Shown: in pieces, positions 1 through 10,699 of the stretch
Position numbering within the stretch: position 1 is the first letter of the stretch
How the letters are laid out: every line of letters starts with the position of its first letter
Assembly: GCF_050624435.1 (NCBI RefSeq)
Contig: NC_134542.1
Coordinates: forward strand, 112,203,677-112,267,676
DNA from: Tenrec ecaudatus
Taxonomy: Eukaryota > Chordata > Mammalia > Afrosoricida > Tenrecidae
DNA length: 64,000 nucleotides
Direction: 5' to 3'
The notes under the pieces: model-generated
What the model was told of the DNA's origin: nothing
Database searches by the model: none
The model's input: the letters and a program-made list of their open reading frames with translations, nothing else
Position numbers and translations under genes: made by a program

Positions 1-69
1 AATTTATGCTAATAAGTATGAAAAATCTGAAGCAGTACTAAAAAAAAAGTGTGTATATGTGTGTGTGAA

Positions 70-230
70 CCCAAACCAGTTGCCATTGAGCCATATAAAG
101 AAGAACTCCATTCCAGAGTGTGAGAGATGTGATCTTTGCAAAGTGCTTAAACACACCTTTCTTCTGAAGCACCTCTGAGTGAGTTGAATCACAAATCGTT
201 TGGTTAGTAGTTAACTGTTACTCTTTTGAA
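70..230 (-). repeat. Type B AfroSINE, diverged
   Basis: The strand shows the type B order in reverse: an 'aaccagttgccattgag' tail, a degenerate middle, 'cttctgaagcacctctgagtg', then 'tttggttagtagttaactg', which is the inverted tRNA-like head. Heavily mutated, so an old insertion. Confidence 0.65.
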
Positions 231-257
231 TCCATACACACAAATAAACAAAACAAA

Positions 258-450
258 AACTCACTACCATCAAGTTGATACCAACTCATAGTAACCCTAC
301 AGGACAGGATAGAACTGCCCCTATGAGTTTCTGAGATCGAAACTCTTTATGGAGCCATCTTTCTCTCACAGAGCGGCTAGTGGTTTTGAACTGCTAACCT
401 TCCACATCACAGAATGTCTAACAAGGAACCACTACCACACCAGGGCTCCC
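258..450 (-). repeat. Type A AfroSINE, near full length
   Basis: Reads 'accatcaagttgatacc', 'ataggacaggatagaactgcccc'-like body, 'gcggctagtggttttgaac' (inverted B box) and ends 'ccagggctccc' (inverted 5' end). The full length from tail to head is present in about 190 bp. It lies directly next to the older type B copy. Confidence 0.8.
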
Positions 451-1519
451 TACTCACAAATACATACATGCATATTCCTTTACATTATAGGCTCCCAGAT
501 TGATTTTACCTACTACTCTCTTTCAGAAAACAATTACTCGATGCCACTCTAGCAATTAAACTTGTTCAATAGCTCATAATCCAGGATAAAGTGTAGGTAT
601 CTGCTTTTTGCAGTCGCCCTGCATCATTCCAGTGCCCCCTAGGGGGCGATATCACCTACATGCGATGCTAAAAGATTTGGGTTGAAGGCAGATTCGTGGA
701 GGAAATGTTCTAAGTTTTTAGTCCCTGGACTTGTGTGGTTGGGCTAGAATGCATAAATGTATTGACACGAAGTGGATAATTTGGTGGGAGGATATAGGAG
801 AGACATATTAATTCAATTGAATTAACAGCTTTTTTCCCCAGACAGTGAGCCTATTTCCTCAGTACTACACACTTATACTCTATCTTGGGCCATTAGCAAA
901 AATTGTGCATTATCTTCAATTTGTAGAGAAGTAAATGAGGTATGTTTCCTGTCTCCATGTTTCAAAGAAACGACATTTTTCTTGAGCCTCATCTTTGAAG
1001 AGACTCTAGAGGTCTTAGAAGGGGCTCGGAATAAGGAAATTTTCTATTTATATGAGAACTGCTACTTGTAATTCAAAGCAATTCAAGATACAGAGAACAG
1101 CTAACTACTGTTGATGTTCATCATCAAGTGGGGAACATGATAGCCACTTAATAAATATTTAACATAATGAAAAATGAATGTTTTAAAATAAAGTCAATAC
1201 AAAAAATATATTAGCAGTGATTGGAGTGGTATGATTTTTTTTAACAAGCTTTTTGCTGGGAAAATAAATCAAGTTTTGGAGATCAATGCAATATATCCCA
1301 TTCCATTCTGACACCATTCTGACATGCAGCTTTTGCATCTGTCCCTAACCTGCTAGAACTTAGACCTGCCAAGTTAAAGAGCACAGAGTGCCAGTTTGCC
1401 CAGCACTTTCCCAGGACACCCTCACTTCTAGCCTGCTGGCCACTCATAGCCTGACAGTCTCCAGGATCTCCCTCACATTTGACTTGCTGGCAATCCATCC
1501 AGAGATCCCTAGGCCCACT
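451..1519. other. Intronic stretch, mostly unassigned
   Basis: Apart from the hAT-like fragment at 562-655 I see no repeat that I can name and no coding signal; open frames are short and of ordinary composition. Confidence 0.5.
562..655 (-). mobile_element. Fragment of hAT-like nonautonomous element
   Basis: Its reverse complement aligns with 61587-61680: both share 'ggtgatat', a run like 'cctagggggc', 'gcagggc', and 'gcagatacctacactttatcc'. The terminal repeat seen in the other copy is missing here, so this is a truncated or decayed copy. See the entry at 61577 for the family. Confidence 0.6.
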
Positions 1520-2192
1520 TATTTCTCACCTGTTGGCTTCCACTACTGCCTTTGTGTTTGATAATTTGTTGGAATGACCCATAAAACTCATGGAAAATGC
1601 TATACTTTAAAGATAAGAGTTTCATTGTAGGGAAAAAAAGCTAAATGAAACTTGCTTGTGTTGAATCACTTAAGTCAGTTCAACTCATGGCGCCACTGTG
1701 CATGCCCAGCAGAACTTCACACCCTGGGGTCCTGAGTGGCTGTAGCCTTTCAGACGTAGCTCATCAGCACTTTCTTCTGAGGCTGAGTGTGAACCACCAA
1801 CCATTTGGTTAGTAAATGAGCGCTTAACTGTTTGCTCCACCAAGAGATGCCTTTATTGTAGGAAAAAAGGACAGACATGAAGAGCTGCAATGGGTGAAAT
1901 CTGAGAGAGCTCTCAAAGCAGCTTCTAGGTTCTAAAAAGGGGAGGAACTCTCTCCGGTGTTCATCGGTGGGGAGCCTTGAGAGCTTGGTGTACAGTCTCT
2001 TGGGGGATGTCACAGCCATGAATGGCTGGATCACACTCATTTCCCCTGGAGTCAGCTGCTATCATAAGGTGGGTCTTTCTAGTATGGCCAGTCTGCACCC
2101 GAGTCACCTCATTAGCATAGCCACTAACTATAGTCTGGAGGCCTCATCAAAGAATCATCCTGGAAATTCCAAGGTGTTAGATGCTGTCTTGT
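1520..2192 (-). repeat. Old ERV-type LTR, interrupted by a SINE
   Basis: The flanks of the SINE at 1641-1850 join into one sequence with 'gaatgacccataaaactcatgg', 'tttattgtagg', 'cgagtcacctcattagcata' and 'tggaaattccaagg'. This order resembles the antisense of old mammalian LTRs that I know only in outline. The exact family and the ends are not certain. Confidence 0.4.
1641..1850 (-). repeat. Type B AfroSINE with target-site duplication
   Basis: The SINE body ('cttctgaggctgagtgtgaacc', 'tttggttagtaaatgagcgcttaac') is flanked by a near-identical repeat of the target, TTTCATTGTAGGGAAAAAA on the left (1620-1638) and CTTTATTGTAGGAAAAAA on the right (1851-1868). This marks a retrotransposition into the old LTR. 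Confidence 0.75.
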
Positions 2193-2400
2193 AGGAAGCC
2201 CTCCGTGATGGCATAGTGGGTTAGCATTGAGCAGCTTACCACGAGATCAGTAGTTTGAATTCACCAGCTGCTCCTCAAGAGAAAAATCAGTCGTTCTGCT
2301 CCCGTGTAGATTTATAGGCTCAGAACCCTTTATAAGGTCTACAATACTATGAGTTCACCACGAGTCAGAGTCAATTCAATCGATGGCATTGAGTTTTGAG
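2193..2400 (+). repeat. Type A AfroSINE, full length
   Basis: Starts 'ggaagccctccgtgatggcatagtggg', passes the tRNA-like head ('gatcagtagtttgaattcacc' is the B-box area) and ends 'gagtcagagtcaattcaatcg', the typical 3' part. Confidence 0.8.
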
Positions 2401-3333
2401 TGAGATGAATTCAATTCAACTCAATGCCAATAGCTAAGGTTTGGGTGTAAGAACCAAGGAGAAAGACCACAATCTTTGGGTAAAGTTAAAATCTTTTCCC
2501 CACACTTTTATTTAAAAACATGCCTCTCCCAGCCCTCATCACATAAACAGCAAGAAAAGGAAGCAGGGATGGAAATAAGTGCCTGAAGTGAGAAATAGCT
2601 GGTAATGAGTGAGTTATTACCTTGGGGCATATGTTGAAACTCCTAATCTCTACTGACCAAAGAAAGGAGGAAGACACTCTTCTCGCTGATTCTCTAGCCT
2701 GGCTTTTGTTCCAGGATGTGTAGTTTTATTTTTCTGAAGTATAATTTGAAAGTGGTGCACTGAATAGGAATGTGCCAATGGAAAGGAACATTTATCTTGT
2801 GAGGAGATAAAAATCAGTCTCTGGAGAATTGTTTGGTAATTCACATTCAGAAAGATTCGATAAGAAACACATTGGGTTCCCTTGACAGGGACATTGTGAG
2901 TCTTTGTGAAACAAAAGGCTGCCAAGAGGCCCTGGGCGGCTGCTCCTGTCCCAGTCCTATTGTCTGGGCCTGCAGCCTCAGCTCAGAACACGGGAGTGAA
3001 AGCATTTCTCTTGGGATCCTGGCCAAGTGGAGATTTTGCTTACACCAGTTTTGCATTTATTTGGGGAAAGGGTTTCTACAACTGACTAAGTGCAGTTGAA
3101 GCCAGGCTTTAAAACAGGGTTTCTGGTTTTCGTTTTCTCCTTTCTGATTCATTTCACCTTCCTCTTGAACGCACACAATGCGTACTGAGCACACTGGGTG
3201 ATGGAACACAGTGTCATGAGCGAAGTTCCCCTGACTTTTCATTTCTCTCCCTTTGGAAGTTTCTGATAATGGCAACTTGTGTTCCTCCTCCCACCCCCAT
3301 TCCCACCCCACCCCTGCCCCACAAAAAGGAAAA
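2401..3333. other. Intronic stretch without assigned repeats
   Basis: No gene, splice signal pair or recognisable transposon is visible. Several 60-100 codon open frames occur on both strands but they overlap each other and show no known domain. Confidence 0.5.
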
Positions 3334-3505
3334 GTACCATGGAGCCAATTCTGACCCATGTGGACCCCATGTGTGCTTCTGTAGAGCTTTCCATGGCTGG
3401 GTTTTTCAGAAATCGATAACTAGGTCATTCTTCAGAGGTGCCCCTGGGCGAATTGAAACCCTTAGCCCCGTGAAGAACAGTCAAGAGCTGACCCAATTGC
3501 CCCAC
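3334..3505 (-). repeat. Type B AfroSINE
   Basis: Carries the inverted type B body ('ccatgtgtgcttctgtagagc', 'ttccatggctgggttttt', 'cagaggtgcccctgggcg'). The head end is degraded. Confidence 0.7.
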
Positions 3506-3809
3506 TGACTGTTCAGATTTGGGCAGGAGGAAAGAAAGCATCTGTCTTGGGACAATGTAAGTTATTCAATGCACAAGAGTCCCCCCTTTGATCTCTGTGG
3601 ATTAGCAACACAAGTGAGAAAAATTGCCGTGTTATTCTGAATCCCTGAAGCTGGATCCTGGAATCAAAAGGGACCACATTCCGAAGAGCGACAGTCCAGA
3701 GGCCAGTCACAGCCCCCAGTAACAAATGCTGCCTGGCAGTTTGGAGACAGGACTGGAAGGGTTGGCCATACCAGTTTTTAACCAGCAGTACGCTCAACTG
3801 AAGGAGGTT

Positions 3810-4000
3810 TAAGGAACTTTGGTGGAGTAGTGGGTTACAAACTGAGCTGCTAACCACAAGGTCAGCAGTTTGGACCCACCAGTAAGAGGAAGATGAGACT
3901 TTCTGTCCCCAAAATGCAAACAAAAAAACCAAAGGGCATTTCTGCTCTCTCCTGTAGGGTTCCTGAGTCAGGATTGAATCAATGGCAGTGGGCTTGGTTT
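3810..4000 (+). repeat. Type A AfroSINE, first of a run of four
   Basis: Begins 'aaggaactttggtggagtagtgggtta', has the B-box region 'ggtcagcagtttggaccc', and ends 'gattgaatcaatggcagtggg'. An internal A-rich piece (around 3915-3930) disrupts the body. Confidence 0.75.
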
Positions 4001-4015
4001 GAGGTTGGGGGTAAT

Positions 4016-4081
4016 GTTCTATAGTGCCCCAAAGGGCTGCAAGCTGTGAGTTGGAATCAACTCAATGGCAGTGGGTTGGGT
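4016..4081 (+). repeat. Type A AfroSINE, 3' part only
   Basis: Only the last 65 bases are left ('gagttggaatcaactcaatggcagtgggtt'-like tail). Sits between two other SINEs in the same orientation. Confidence 0.6.
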
Positions 4082-4090
4082 GGGTGGTGG

Positions 4091-4277
4091 TGTTCCCTGG
4101 GCAGTGTTACTGGTAAGCATTCGATTGATAACTGAGGGCCAGTGGTTCAAGCCTACCAGCCGCTCTGCGGGAGAGAGTTCAGGCTATCTACTGCCATAGA
4201 GATCTATAGCCTTGGAAATTCCTTATCGAGTCTTGATAAATTGGAGTCAGGATTCACTCAACGGCAGTGGCTTTTGG
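4091..4277 (+). repeat. Type A AfroSINE, third of the run
   Basis: Head 'ttccctgggcagtgttactgg', B-box area 'gccagtggttcaagcc', tail 'ggattcactcaacggcagtgg'. Confidence 0.7.
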
Positions 4278-4289
4278 GGGATTTTTTAA

Positions 4290-4466
4290 GGTGGTGGAGG
4301 TTAGGTAGTGAATTGCTCACCGAAAGGTTGATGGTTCAAACTCACTAGGCGCTCCAAGGGGGAAAGATGATGCCATGTGATCTGTAATGATTTACAATCT
4401 CGGAAAAGTTCTACAGAGTTGCTATGAATCGGAATCAACTCAATGGAAGTTTTGTAGTTTTGTTTT
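4290..4466 (+). repeat. Type A AfroSINE, fourth of the run
   Basis: B-box region 'aaaggttgatggttcaaac', body, and tail 'gaatcggaatcaactcaatgg'. The 5' end is degraded. Confidence 0.7.
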
Positions 4467-4721
4467 GGTAATCTCCATAAGGGACTGTCTTTCTGCAAAT
4501 TTACAAGTCTGAGAAACATTAGCCAATTTGTTTACTTTCTTACTCATCTTGATTAACAACTAGCTTTTAAAATTGGTTCAAGAAAATCACTAATGAATTT
4601 TTTTTAATCACCAATGAAGGGAATTGCTGAAGGGAGGAAGGCAGTGGTGGGGGGGGCTGGGGGGGGGAAGCTTTACTGCTGAATATTTACCAGAGTAATC
4701 TTTGATCTTTTTTTTAATAAC

Positions 4722-4790
4722 ATTTGTTGAACATTTGCTCTGAGCTAAGTCCTCAGATTCTGTCTTAGTTCTCATGGAATTCACCACTCC
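4722..4790 (+). repeat. Possible L2 fragment
   Basis: 'catttgttgaacatttgctctgagctaagtcctc' resembles the 'ttattgagcacctactatgtgcc' module of mammalian L2. Short and diverged, so tentative. Confidence 0.35.
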
Positions 4791-4799
4791 GAAATCAGA

Positions 4800-5035
4800 G
4801 CTGAGTTCATGACATCCTTCTCCAGGTACTGGTCACCCCTGAGAACATGCCCAAAGTACACGAGATCAAGTCTCAACGATCATTCGGCTACACTTCTTCC
4901 GACACCGAGTTGTTTGTTTGTCTGTCCGTCGATAGTGCTTTCAGTATTCCTCACCAGTACCACAATTCAGATGGGGACCGTGTGCATCGTCCAGCTGTCC
5001 CATGCATGTGCCTCCATTGTAACTATAGGGGTGGT
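4800..5035 (-). mobile_element. RTE LINE fragment
   Basis: Contains, in reverse, the RTE module seen in better copies of this window: 'ccttctccaggtactggtc', 'acatgcccaaagtacacgag', 'accacaattcagatgg', 'catgcatgtg'. Encodes the region after the reverse transcriptase domain. Many indels. Confidence 0.6.
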
Positions 5036-7172
5036 CAGTTATATCCACACATAGTCACCTTTATTTTACAGGGTCTGGGTTGGAGTAAGAATGAAGGTCA
5101 ATCAGTAGGCCAACTAATGTCAGGTCTTGGTGGAACTGCTCGTGCCACTCAGCTCACAAGAAGCACCGCAGAGGCTGTTTCGGGGCTCAGGTGAGGGAGA
5201 AAGTGCAGTCTTGGGCAACCACATGCTGGGTCTTCTCAGGCTTCATCAGAACTGCTGTTCCGTGCACTGCCCCATCGGCAGGAGAGCATCGGAGAGGCCA
5301 CTGGACCACCACGAAGGGGCAAGGTGACATCTGAGATCTTTGCAGTGAAGCCCAGAATCAGCCCTCTTAGGGACCTCAAACAGCGACCCCGGTGATGGGA
5401 AATAGCTTCGCGGCTGGTCCCTGATGTGAGAAGCCACATGTATGCCCAGAGAATATGTGAAGTGCTTTTTCCCTAAAGCTTTTTGTTTGGTAAAATGCCA
5501 GAGAACACAGCTTTTGCTGTCATAATTGGTGTGAATTTCAATGCTCACTTGTTTTTGTTTCCAATTGGTTTGTGTGTGCATGGGCACAGCTTAGGTTTAT
5601 GGGCACAGAATATATTTGTCAACATGGAGAGGGCGAATCCGAGACGTTTGTTGTCTACACTAGCCTTGGCTTTCCTGACATTTTGATAAATGTCCTAAAG
5701 CCTTTGCGTCAAGGAAAGGTTGGAATCCAGCCACCTAATTGGAGGTTTTCGAATTACAATAGTTAACATCACTTGTCGCCTTAGTTTAGAAGAACATTCA
5801 AAGGATAATAGGCACTATACCTCATATTAGTTTGGGCCTATTTCTAGATTCACTGGGGAGACTGTTCAAAAGTGGAAGACACTTATTGTCTTTCAAGAGT
5901 TTTCATTAAAACTGTCGATAGGGAGAAGTTATCTAGAAGTTTATTAGTGATTTTCAGCCAAATTGCTTAATGGGCTGATTTAATATTGTCCAGTGAATGC
6001 CACCTGATTTGCATATTAAATCACATTACATCTGCTTCTATTAATGGAATTATTTTTAGATTTAGGCAATGAATACAGTCTTTTGAAATATTCAAATCTC
6101 GATGTAAGACGCCGCGGGTCAATTGTACATTCCAATACTTCCTCAGACATCTCAATTCATCTGCGCGTATTCTTTTTCTAAGTTTGGGCTCATGGCTGGG
6201 GTAATAGTTGTGAAGTCTCAGTGGGTACGGAGCCTCTGGAACAGAGTGCTGCTTTTGTTTCTTTTGCAGACAGACCTTCCTCAGAGTCCTTCCTACTCCA
6301 GACGAAGCATGAGGATGTGTGTAGTCGGCTAAATGCAATCACAGAGGAGTTGAGCACGGCCACTCAGGAGGGAAGACAGGCCTGGCATCCAGGGCCAGCA
6401 GATTTGTGACTGCAGTCACAGATTATTCCAGTGAGGGAGAAACAGAGGGAAGTGTCTGTAGTCATCAGTTTGACTGCTCAGGGAGCCTGTTGACAAGGTC
6501 AGACTTCAAAAGGGCCGAGACAGTCATACTTATTAAATTCGCTGATGACATATAAGGGGGTCTCTGTTGGCTGACAGAATGCAAAAGGATCCCAGCGGGT
6601 TAGAAGGATGGGACGAATTCACCAAAAAGTTAAGAGGGATAAGTTCAAGGTCTAGTTCTTGAATGTAAAAAGAACATCGTGTCCATCAGAGGAGACAGGA
6701 TGTATTGCTAGCAAGTATGAAAAAGGTTTGGTTCAAAATAAATGAGTTGGGAGTCATCAATCTGGTGTAAGCTTTCCAAATATGCATAAGCTTCCAGAAT
6801 GCTTATGCAGCCTCAGACTGTATTAATAGATTGTGATATTTAGTGGAAGAAGGGTGGTTGTATAGAACAGTTGGAGACAGTGTACGCAGATGTCCAATGA
6901 ATACTGCTTGAGGTTGGACAACGAAATTTCCATTCCCGCTCCAGCTCCGAGTTTAGTGGAGTCTCTTTTTCACCAAGTCAAAACTAATAGTAATGCATAG
7001 AGATATCAGATGTGTACTAGACACTTCATTTTTTTCTTAAAACTATGAATGTTCATGCTCTCACAATTCTTTGGTGTATGATGAGATCTTTGCCTTTGAG
7101 ACTGAACCTGACTGTCAGCCAAGGATACACTAGGGATTATTTGTCAACTGTTTATTTTGATTTGTTATTAAC
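5036..7172. other. Intronic stretch, one possible CR1/L3 LINE relic
   Basis: Mostly without named repeats. Around 6490-6960 the sequence 'ttaaattcgctgatgacat' would encode K-F-A-D-D, like the active-site box of CR1/L3 reverse transcriptases, followed by a stop-ridden frame of the right kind. I hold this as weak evidence for an ancient CR1/L3 LINE. No gene is visible. Confidence 0.35.
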
Positions 7173-7174
7173 TA

Positions 7175-7288
7175 TCATATATATTTGAGTATAAGCCAAG
7201 TTTTTCAGCACATTTTTAATGCAGTTTTTGTGGTAAACTTAGATGCCTCAGCTGATATTCGGGCCATCTTATACTCAATTATATACGG
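7175..7288. mobile_element. MITE with pogo-like terminal repeats
   Basis: A 114 bp element flanked by TA on both sides (7173-7174 and 7289-7290). Its ends, TCATATATATTTGAGTATAA on the left and CTCAATTATATACGG on the right, are inverted versions of each other and match the ends of the 2.2 kb transposon at 22784-24989. The internal part (about 60 bp) matches the MITE at 26978-27314. It has no coding capacity and would depend on a transposase in trans. Confidence 0.8.
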
Positions 7289-7359
7289 TATTTGGAATAT
7301 CACCCTATCTAAATGTAGAGCCTCATTTTCTCATTTAAATAAGTCTTATCCTTAATGAA

Positions 7360-8460
7360 TCGTATAGCTTTGATTTTCTTTTTCCCCCACTTATTTACCT
7401 CTGTATGTTCACCTTTTATTGTGAATCGGGTGAAGGTTGACAGTGCAAATTTTCCATTCAAAAATTCGTACACATTTCATCATTGATTGCAATCCCACAC
7501 TCAAACATTCCTTACTCCAGTTCCTTCATTCTGTTTCTTCCCTCTCCTGCCTTCTGAACACTGTCCCTTTTGTTCTCCGGTGAGTGGTTATTTAGCTGTG
7601 CACCTCCCTAGCATTATAGTTCACGTTATGGGCTTGTCTGTTGTTGGGCTGAAAATAGAGCCACTGTAGTGAATTCAGTTCCAGGCTAGAAATTGGAATA
7701 GGGACCACCGTCTGCAGGGTCCCACCTCTCTCTCTCACTGATCAGTAAGCTTAGTGTTTTTTGTGATTTTCAGTTTTTCTTCACTCTATCCATGACTTTA
7801 TACTGTGCTCTCCTTCACAGTAGTTAGTAATGGTAGCCAGACATGAACTCGTTTTTCTGATGTAAGGGTCAGGAAAACTGATGTTTGCGTGGTCCATTAA
7901 TCCATTGAACTGCTTTTTTTCTTGGTTCTGTTTAACGTATCGTTGATTTTCTTTACTCGTCTTTGCTCCAGAGTAAGAGACACCAATAATTGCACCTTAG
8001 TTGGCAAACCACAAGTTTTCAACTTGCTACTTACAAAGACATTGTCCTTGTGGACTGTGCCAGTGGACCTTGGTGTTCCCTGAGACTACGGTCCTAAGTC
8101 CCCCAGCCCAGGGGCTCATTCCTTCAAGCTGTTTTGTTATATCTACAGCGTTTCCTCCTGTATCCTCCACCACATTGGTAAACATACTTGCAGCACAAGT
8201 AAATCATATATAGAGAGAAACATCTTCTGTCAAATTTATATCTGTTCATAAATATAGTCCCATTCTGTTTAGCTTTCATGTCTCTCAATGCATTCGCTCT
8301 TAGTTATTGCAGGACTGTGTAAATAATACTTATTTTACCTCTTTTCCTTTTAAGTCTTATATTTCTCTGGGTCTTCCTTTGCCTTCATTATTTTTTGCTG
8401 ACCTGTCTCTTGTTATACATATTGTCTTCCCCACCCTACAAGTTGAAATGTATCCACCAC
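7360..8460 (-). mobile_element. Afrotherian L1, 3' untranslated region
   Basis: Reads in reverse the 3' region that I associate with afrotherian L1s: 'gtgaaggttgacagtgcaaattttcc', 'gcaatccc', 'atgggcttgtctgttgttgggctgaaa', 'gagaccatggtcc'-like 'gagactacggtccta'. No open frame of note. The call rests on recognition from memory of elephant L1 sequence. Confidence 0.55.
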
Positions 8461-8464
8461 ATAT

Positions 8465-9420
8465 GTAAGTTCAGTTGAAGCTGAAGAAAATTAAATCAAG
8501 TCCACAAAAGCCAAAATACAACCTTGAGTTTATCCCACCTGAATTTCAAGAACATCTCAAGAATAGATCAGATGCATGGGACACTATGACACAGGCCTGC
8601 TGAGCTGTGGGAGAACATCAACAAAATCCTTCATGAATACAGTAAAAAGTTCATTATAAAGACAAGAAAGATAGAAAAGATCAATGGGGGTGTCAGAAGA
8701 GCCTCTGAAACTTGCTTGTAACTGTAGATTAACTAAAGGAAATTTAAGAAATGCTGAAGTCAAAGAGCTGAATAGAAAATGTCATGGGATCACTCTAGAA
8801 GACAAAGCCAAATATTAGAATGAAATGTGAAAAATGAAGAGGACTTGAAGTACTTGCTTTATCACGGATTTCAAGCTTCGATATGGATTACAACTTAATG
8901 TAAAGAAAACTGAAATCCTCATAACTGGAACAATAGATAACATCATGATAAACATAGAGAAGGCTTTCATCTTGCTTGGATCCATAAACAGTGCTCATGG
9001 AAGCAGCAGTCAAGAGATCAAAGGATGCATTGCATTGGGCAAATCGGCGGCACAAGACCTCTTTGAAGTGTTGAAGAGCAGAGATGTTGCTCTGAAGACT
9101 GAGGTGTTCCTGGCGCAAGCCAGGGTGTTTTCAATGACCTCTTATGCATATGAACTTTGCACCCCAGAAAAAATCAATGCATTTGAATTATGATGCTGGC
9201 TAAACATTGAAAGTGCCATGGACGGACAAAGAAACAAGCAAATCTGTCTTGGAAGAAATACAGCCAGAATCGTCCTTAGAAGTGAGTAAGTTTGGACACG
9301 TTAGCAGGAGAGGCCAGACCCTGGAAAAGAAATCATGCTTGGTAGAAGGGCAACAAAAGAGACGAAGACCTTCAACAGGATGGAGTGTCACAGGTTCACA
9401 CATAACAATTGCGAGGATGT
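8465..9420 (+). mobile_element. RTE LINE, reverse transcriptase C-terminal part, decayed
   Basis: Two frames carry RTE polyprotein segments: 8945-9193 (IEKAFILLGSINSAHGSSSQ, then a segment like AAQDLFEVLKSRDVALKTEV) and 9207-9524 (VPWTDKETSKSVLEEIQPES, then FGHVSRRGQTLEKKSCLVEG). They follow each other in the family order but in different frames, with stops between, and the upstream part (from 8465) matches a more N-terminal RTE region with internal deletions. This is the RTE1/BovB-like family of afrotherians. It is non-functional here. Confidence 0.85.
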
Positions 9421-9439
9421 TGGAAGACTGGGCAGTGGT

Positions 9440-10550
9440 TTCTTCTGGTGACTGGGGTATCTATGAGTCCCACTTGGTCATGGTACATTCCTCTCTGAAT
9501 ATGCTATTGGATTCTGTTTCCTAGTATTTTGTTGATTTCTGCATCTATATTCACACAAGTGTTTGACTCACAGCTTTCTCTCCTGGCGGTTTCTTGTTAT
9601 GGCTTGGGTATTAGGGATATGTTTATTTTATAAAATGATTTAGAGACCATTCTTTCCTTCTCCATTTTTTGGAGGAGTTTCAACAGTATTCGTGTCATGT
9701 CATCTCTAAATGTTTAGTAGAATTCCTCAGTGAAGCCATCTAGCCCCAGACTTCTTTGTTGTTGTTGTTGTTTGTTGTTGTTGTTATTGCTGCTAGGGTG
9801 TTTTCCTTCATTGCTCTGATCTCTTCATTTGCTCAGAGAATTTTGATTTCTTCTTCATTCAGTTTGGTTAGATCGTGTGCTTCCAAGGATTTGTCCATTT
9901 CAATAAGTTATTATAGTTGTTCATAACATTCTGTCATCATTTTCTTTGTCAGTCTTACTAAAAGTTTGTCTTACTGATTTTTATCTGAAATGACCAATTT
10001 CAAGTTTTATTGAATCTATTGTTTATCCATTAAATTTATAAAAATCATATTTATATTTTCTCTGATCTTTTTTATTTGTTTTCTCCTGTAAGTTTTAGGT
10101 GTTGTTTGCTGTTCTCTTTATAATTCCTGGGGTTTTTTAGTAAGGCTGCTACTTTGAGATCTTTCTATTTTTTTAACAAGGCATTTATTGCTAAACATTT
10201 CCCTCTGAGTACTACCTTTGCTGCATCTCATATGTTTGTTTTTTTAATTTAAATCATTTTTGGAGGCTCTTACAGATACAATAATCCATATGATTTACTA
10301 TATTATGCTTTCCTTTTTATTTGACTTTAAATAAATTGTGATAGCTCTTGATTTCTTCTGTTACCAGTTGGTAGTGTGGCTTAATTTCCATCTGTTTATG
10401 TATAAAGGAATCTTCCAAAAGTTCATGGGAAAATTCCATTGTCTTTTGATTATATTATCCAAAACCTCTTTGAAGCTCCTTCTCATTTTCTAGGTTATTG
10501 ATTTCTAGCTTTACTTTGTTGACATACTTCTTATGTAATAGCGATATGAA
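9440..10550 (-). mobile_element. L1 ORF2 fragment, decayed
   Basis: On the minus strand this follows the order of L1 ORF2 through the reverse transcriptase: the + strand reads 'agtgaagccatctagcccc', 'aaggatttgtccatttc', 'tcatttgctcag', and later 'ggcatttattgctaaacatttccctctgag'. A (TTG)n tract at 9758-9786 sits within it. Many indels, no long frame. Confidence 0.7.
10405..10450. mobile_element. Half of a palindromic mariner-type MITE
   Basis: 'ttccaaaagttcatgggaaaattcc' matches the arm of the element at 33512-33580 and 37600-37672. Only one arm is clear. Confidence 0.4.
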
Positions 10551-10619
10551 CATTCTAACCAAACAAAATTCAAAGCATTGTTGCTGAAGCAACTCCAAAT
10601 CATGATTATAATAGAATGG

Positions 10620-10690
10620 TGTTCAATAAGGTTTTCAATGGTTGGTTTTTTTTTCTCAAAAGTAGATGGCCATACCCTTCCTCCAAGGTT
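10620..10690 (-). repeat. Type B AfroSINE fragment
   Basis: 'ggttttcaatggttgg' followed by 'aagtagatggccatacccttcctcc' is the central part of the type B body. Confidence 0.55.
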
Positions 10691-10699
10691 TTTTTCTCT

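Noticed and set aside
6021-6409. Overlapping open frames on both strands near 6.2 kb, possible exon
   Set aside because: A pyrimidine-rich tract and AG occur at about 6270, but no donor with a conserved frame and no protein family could be recognised.
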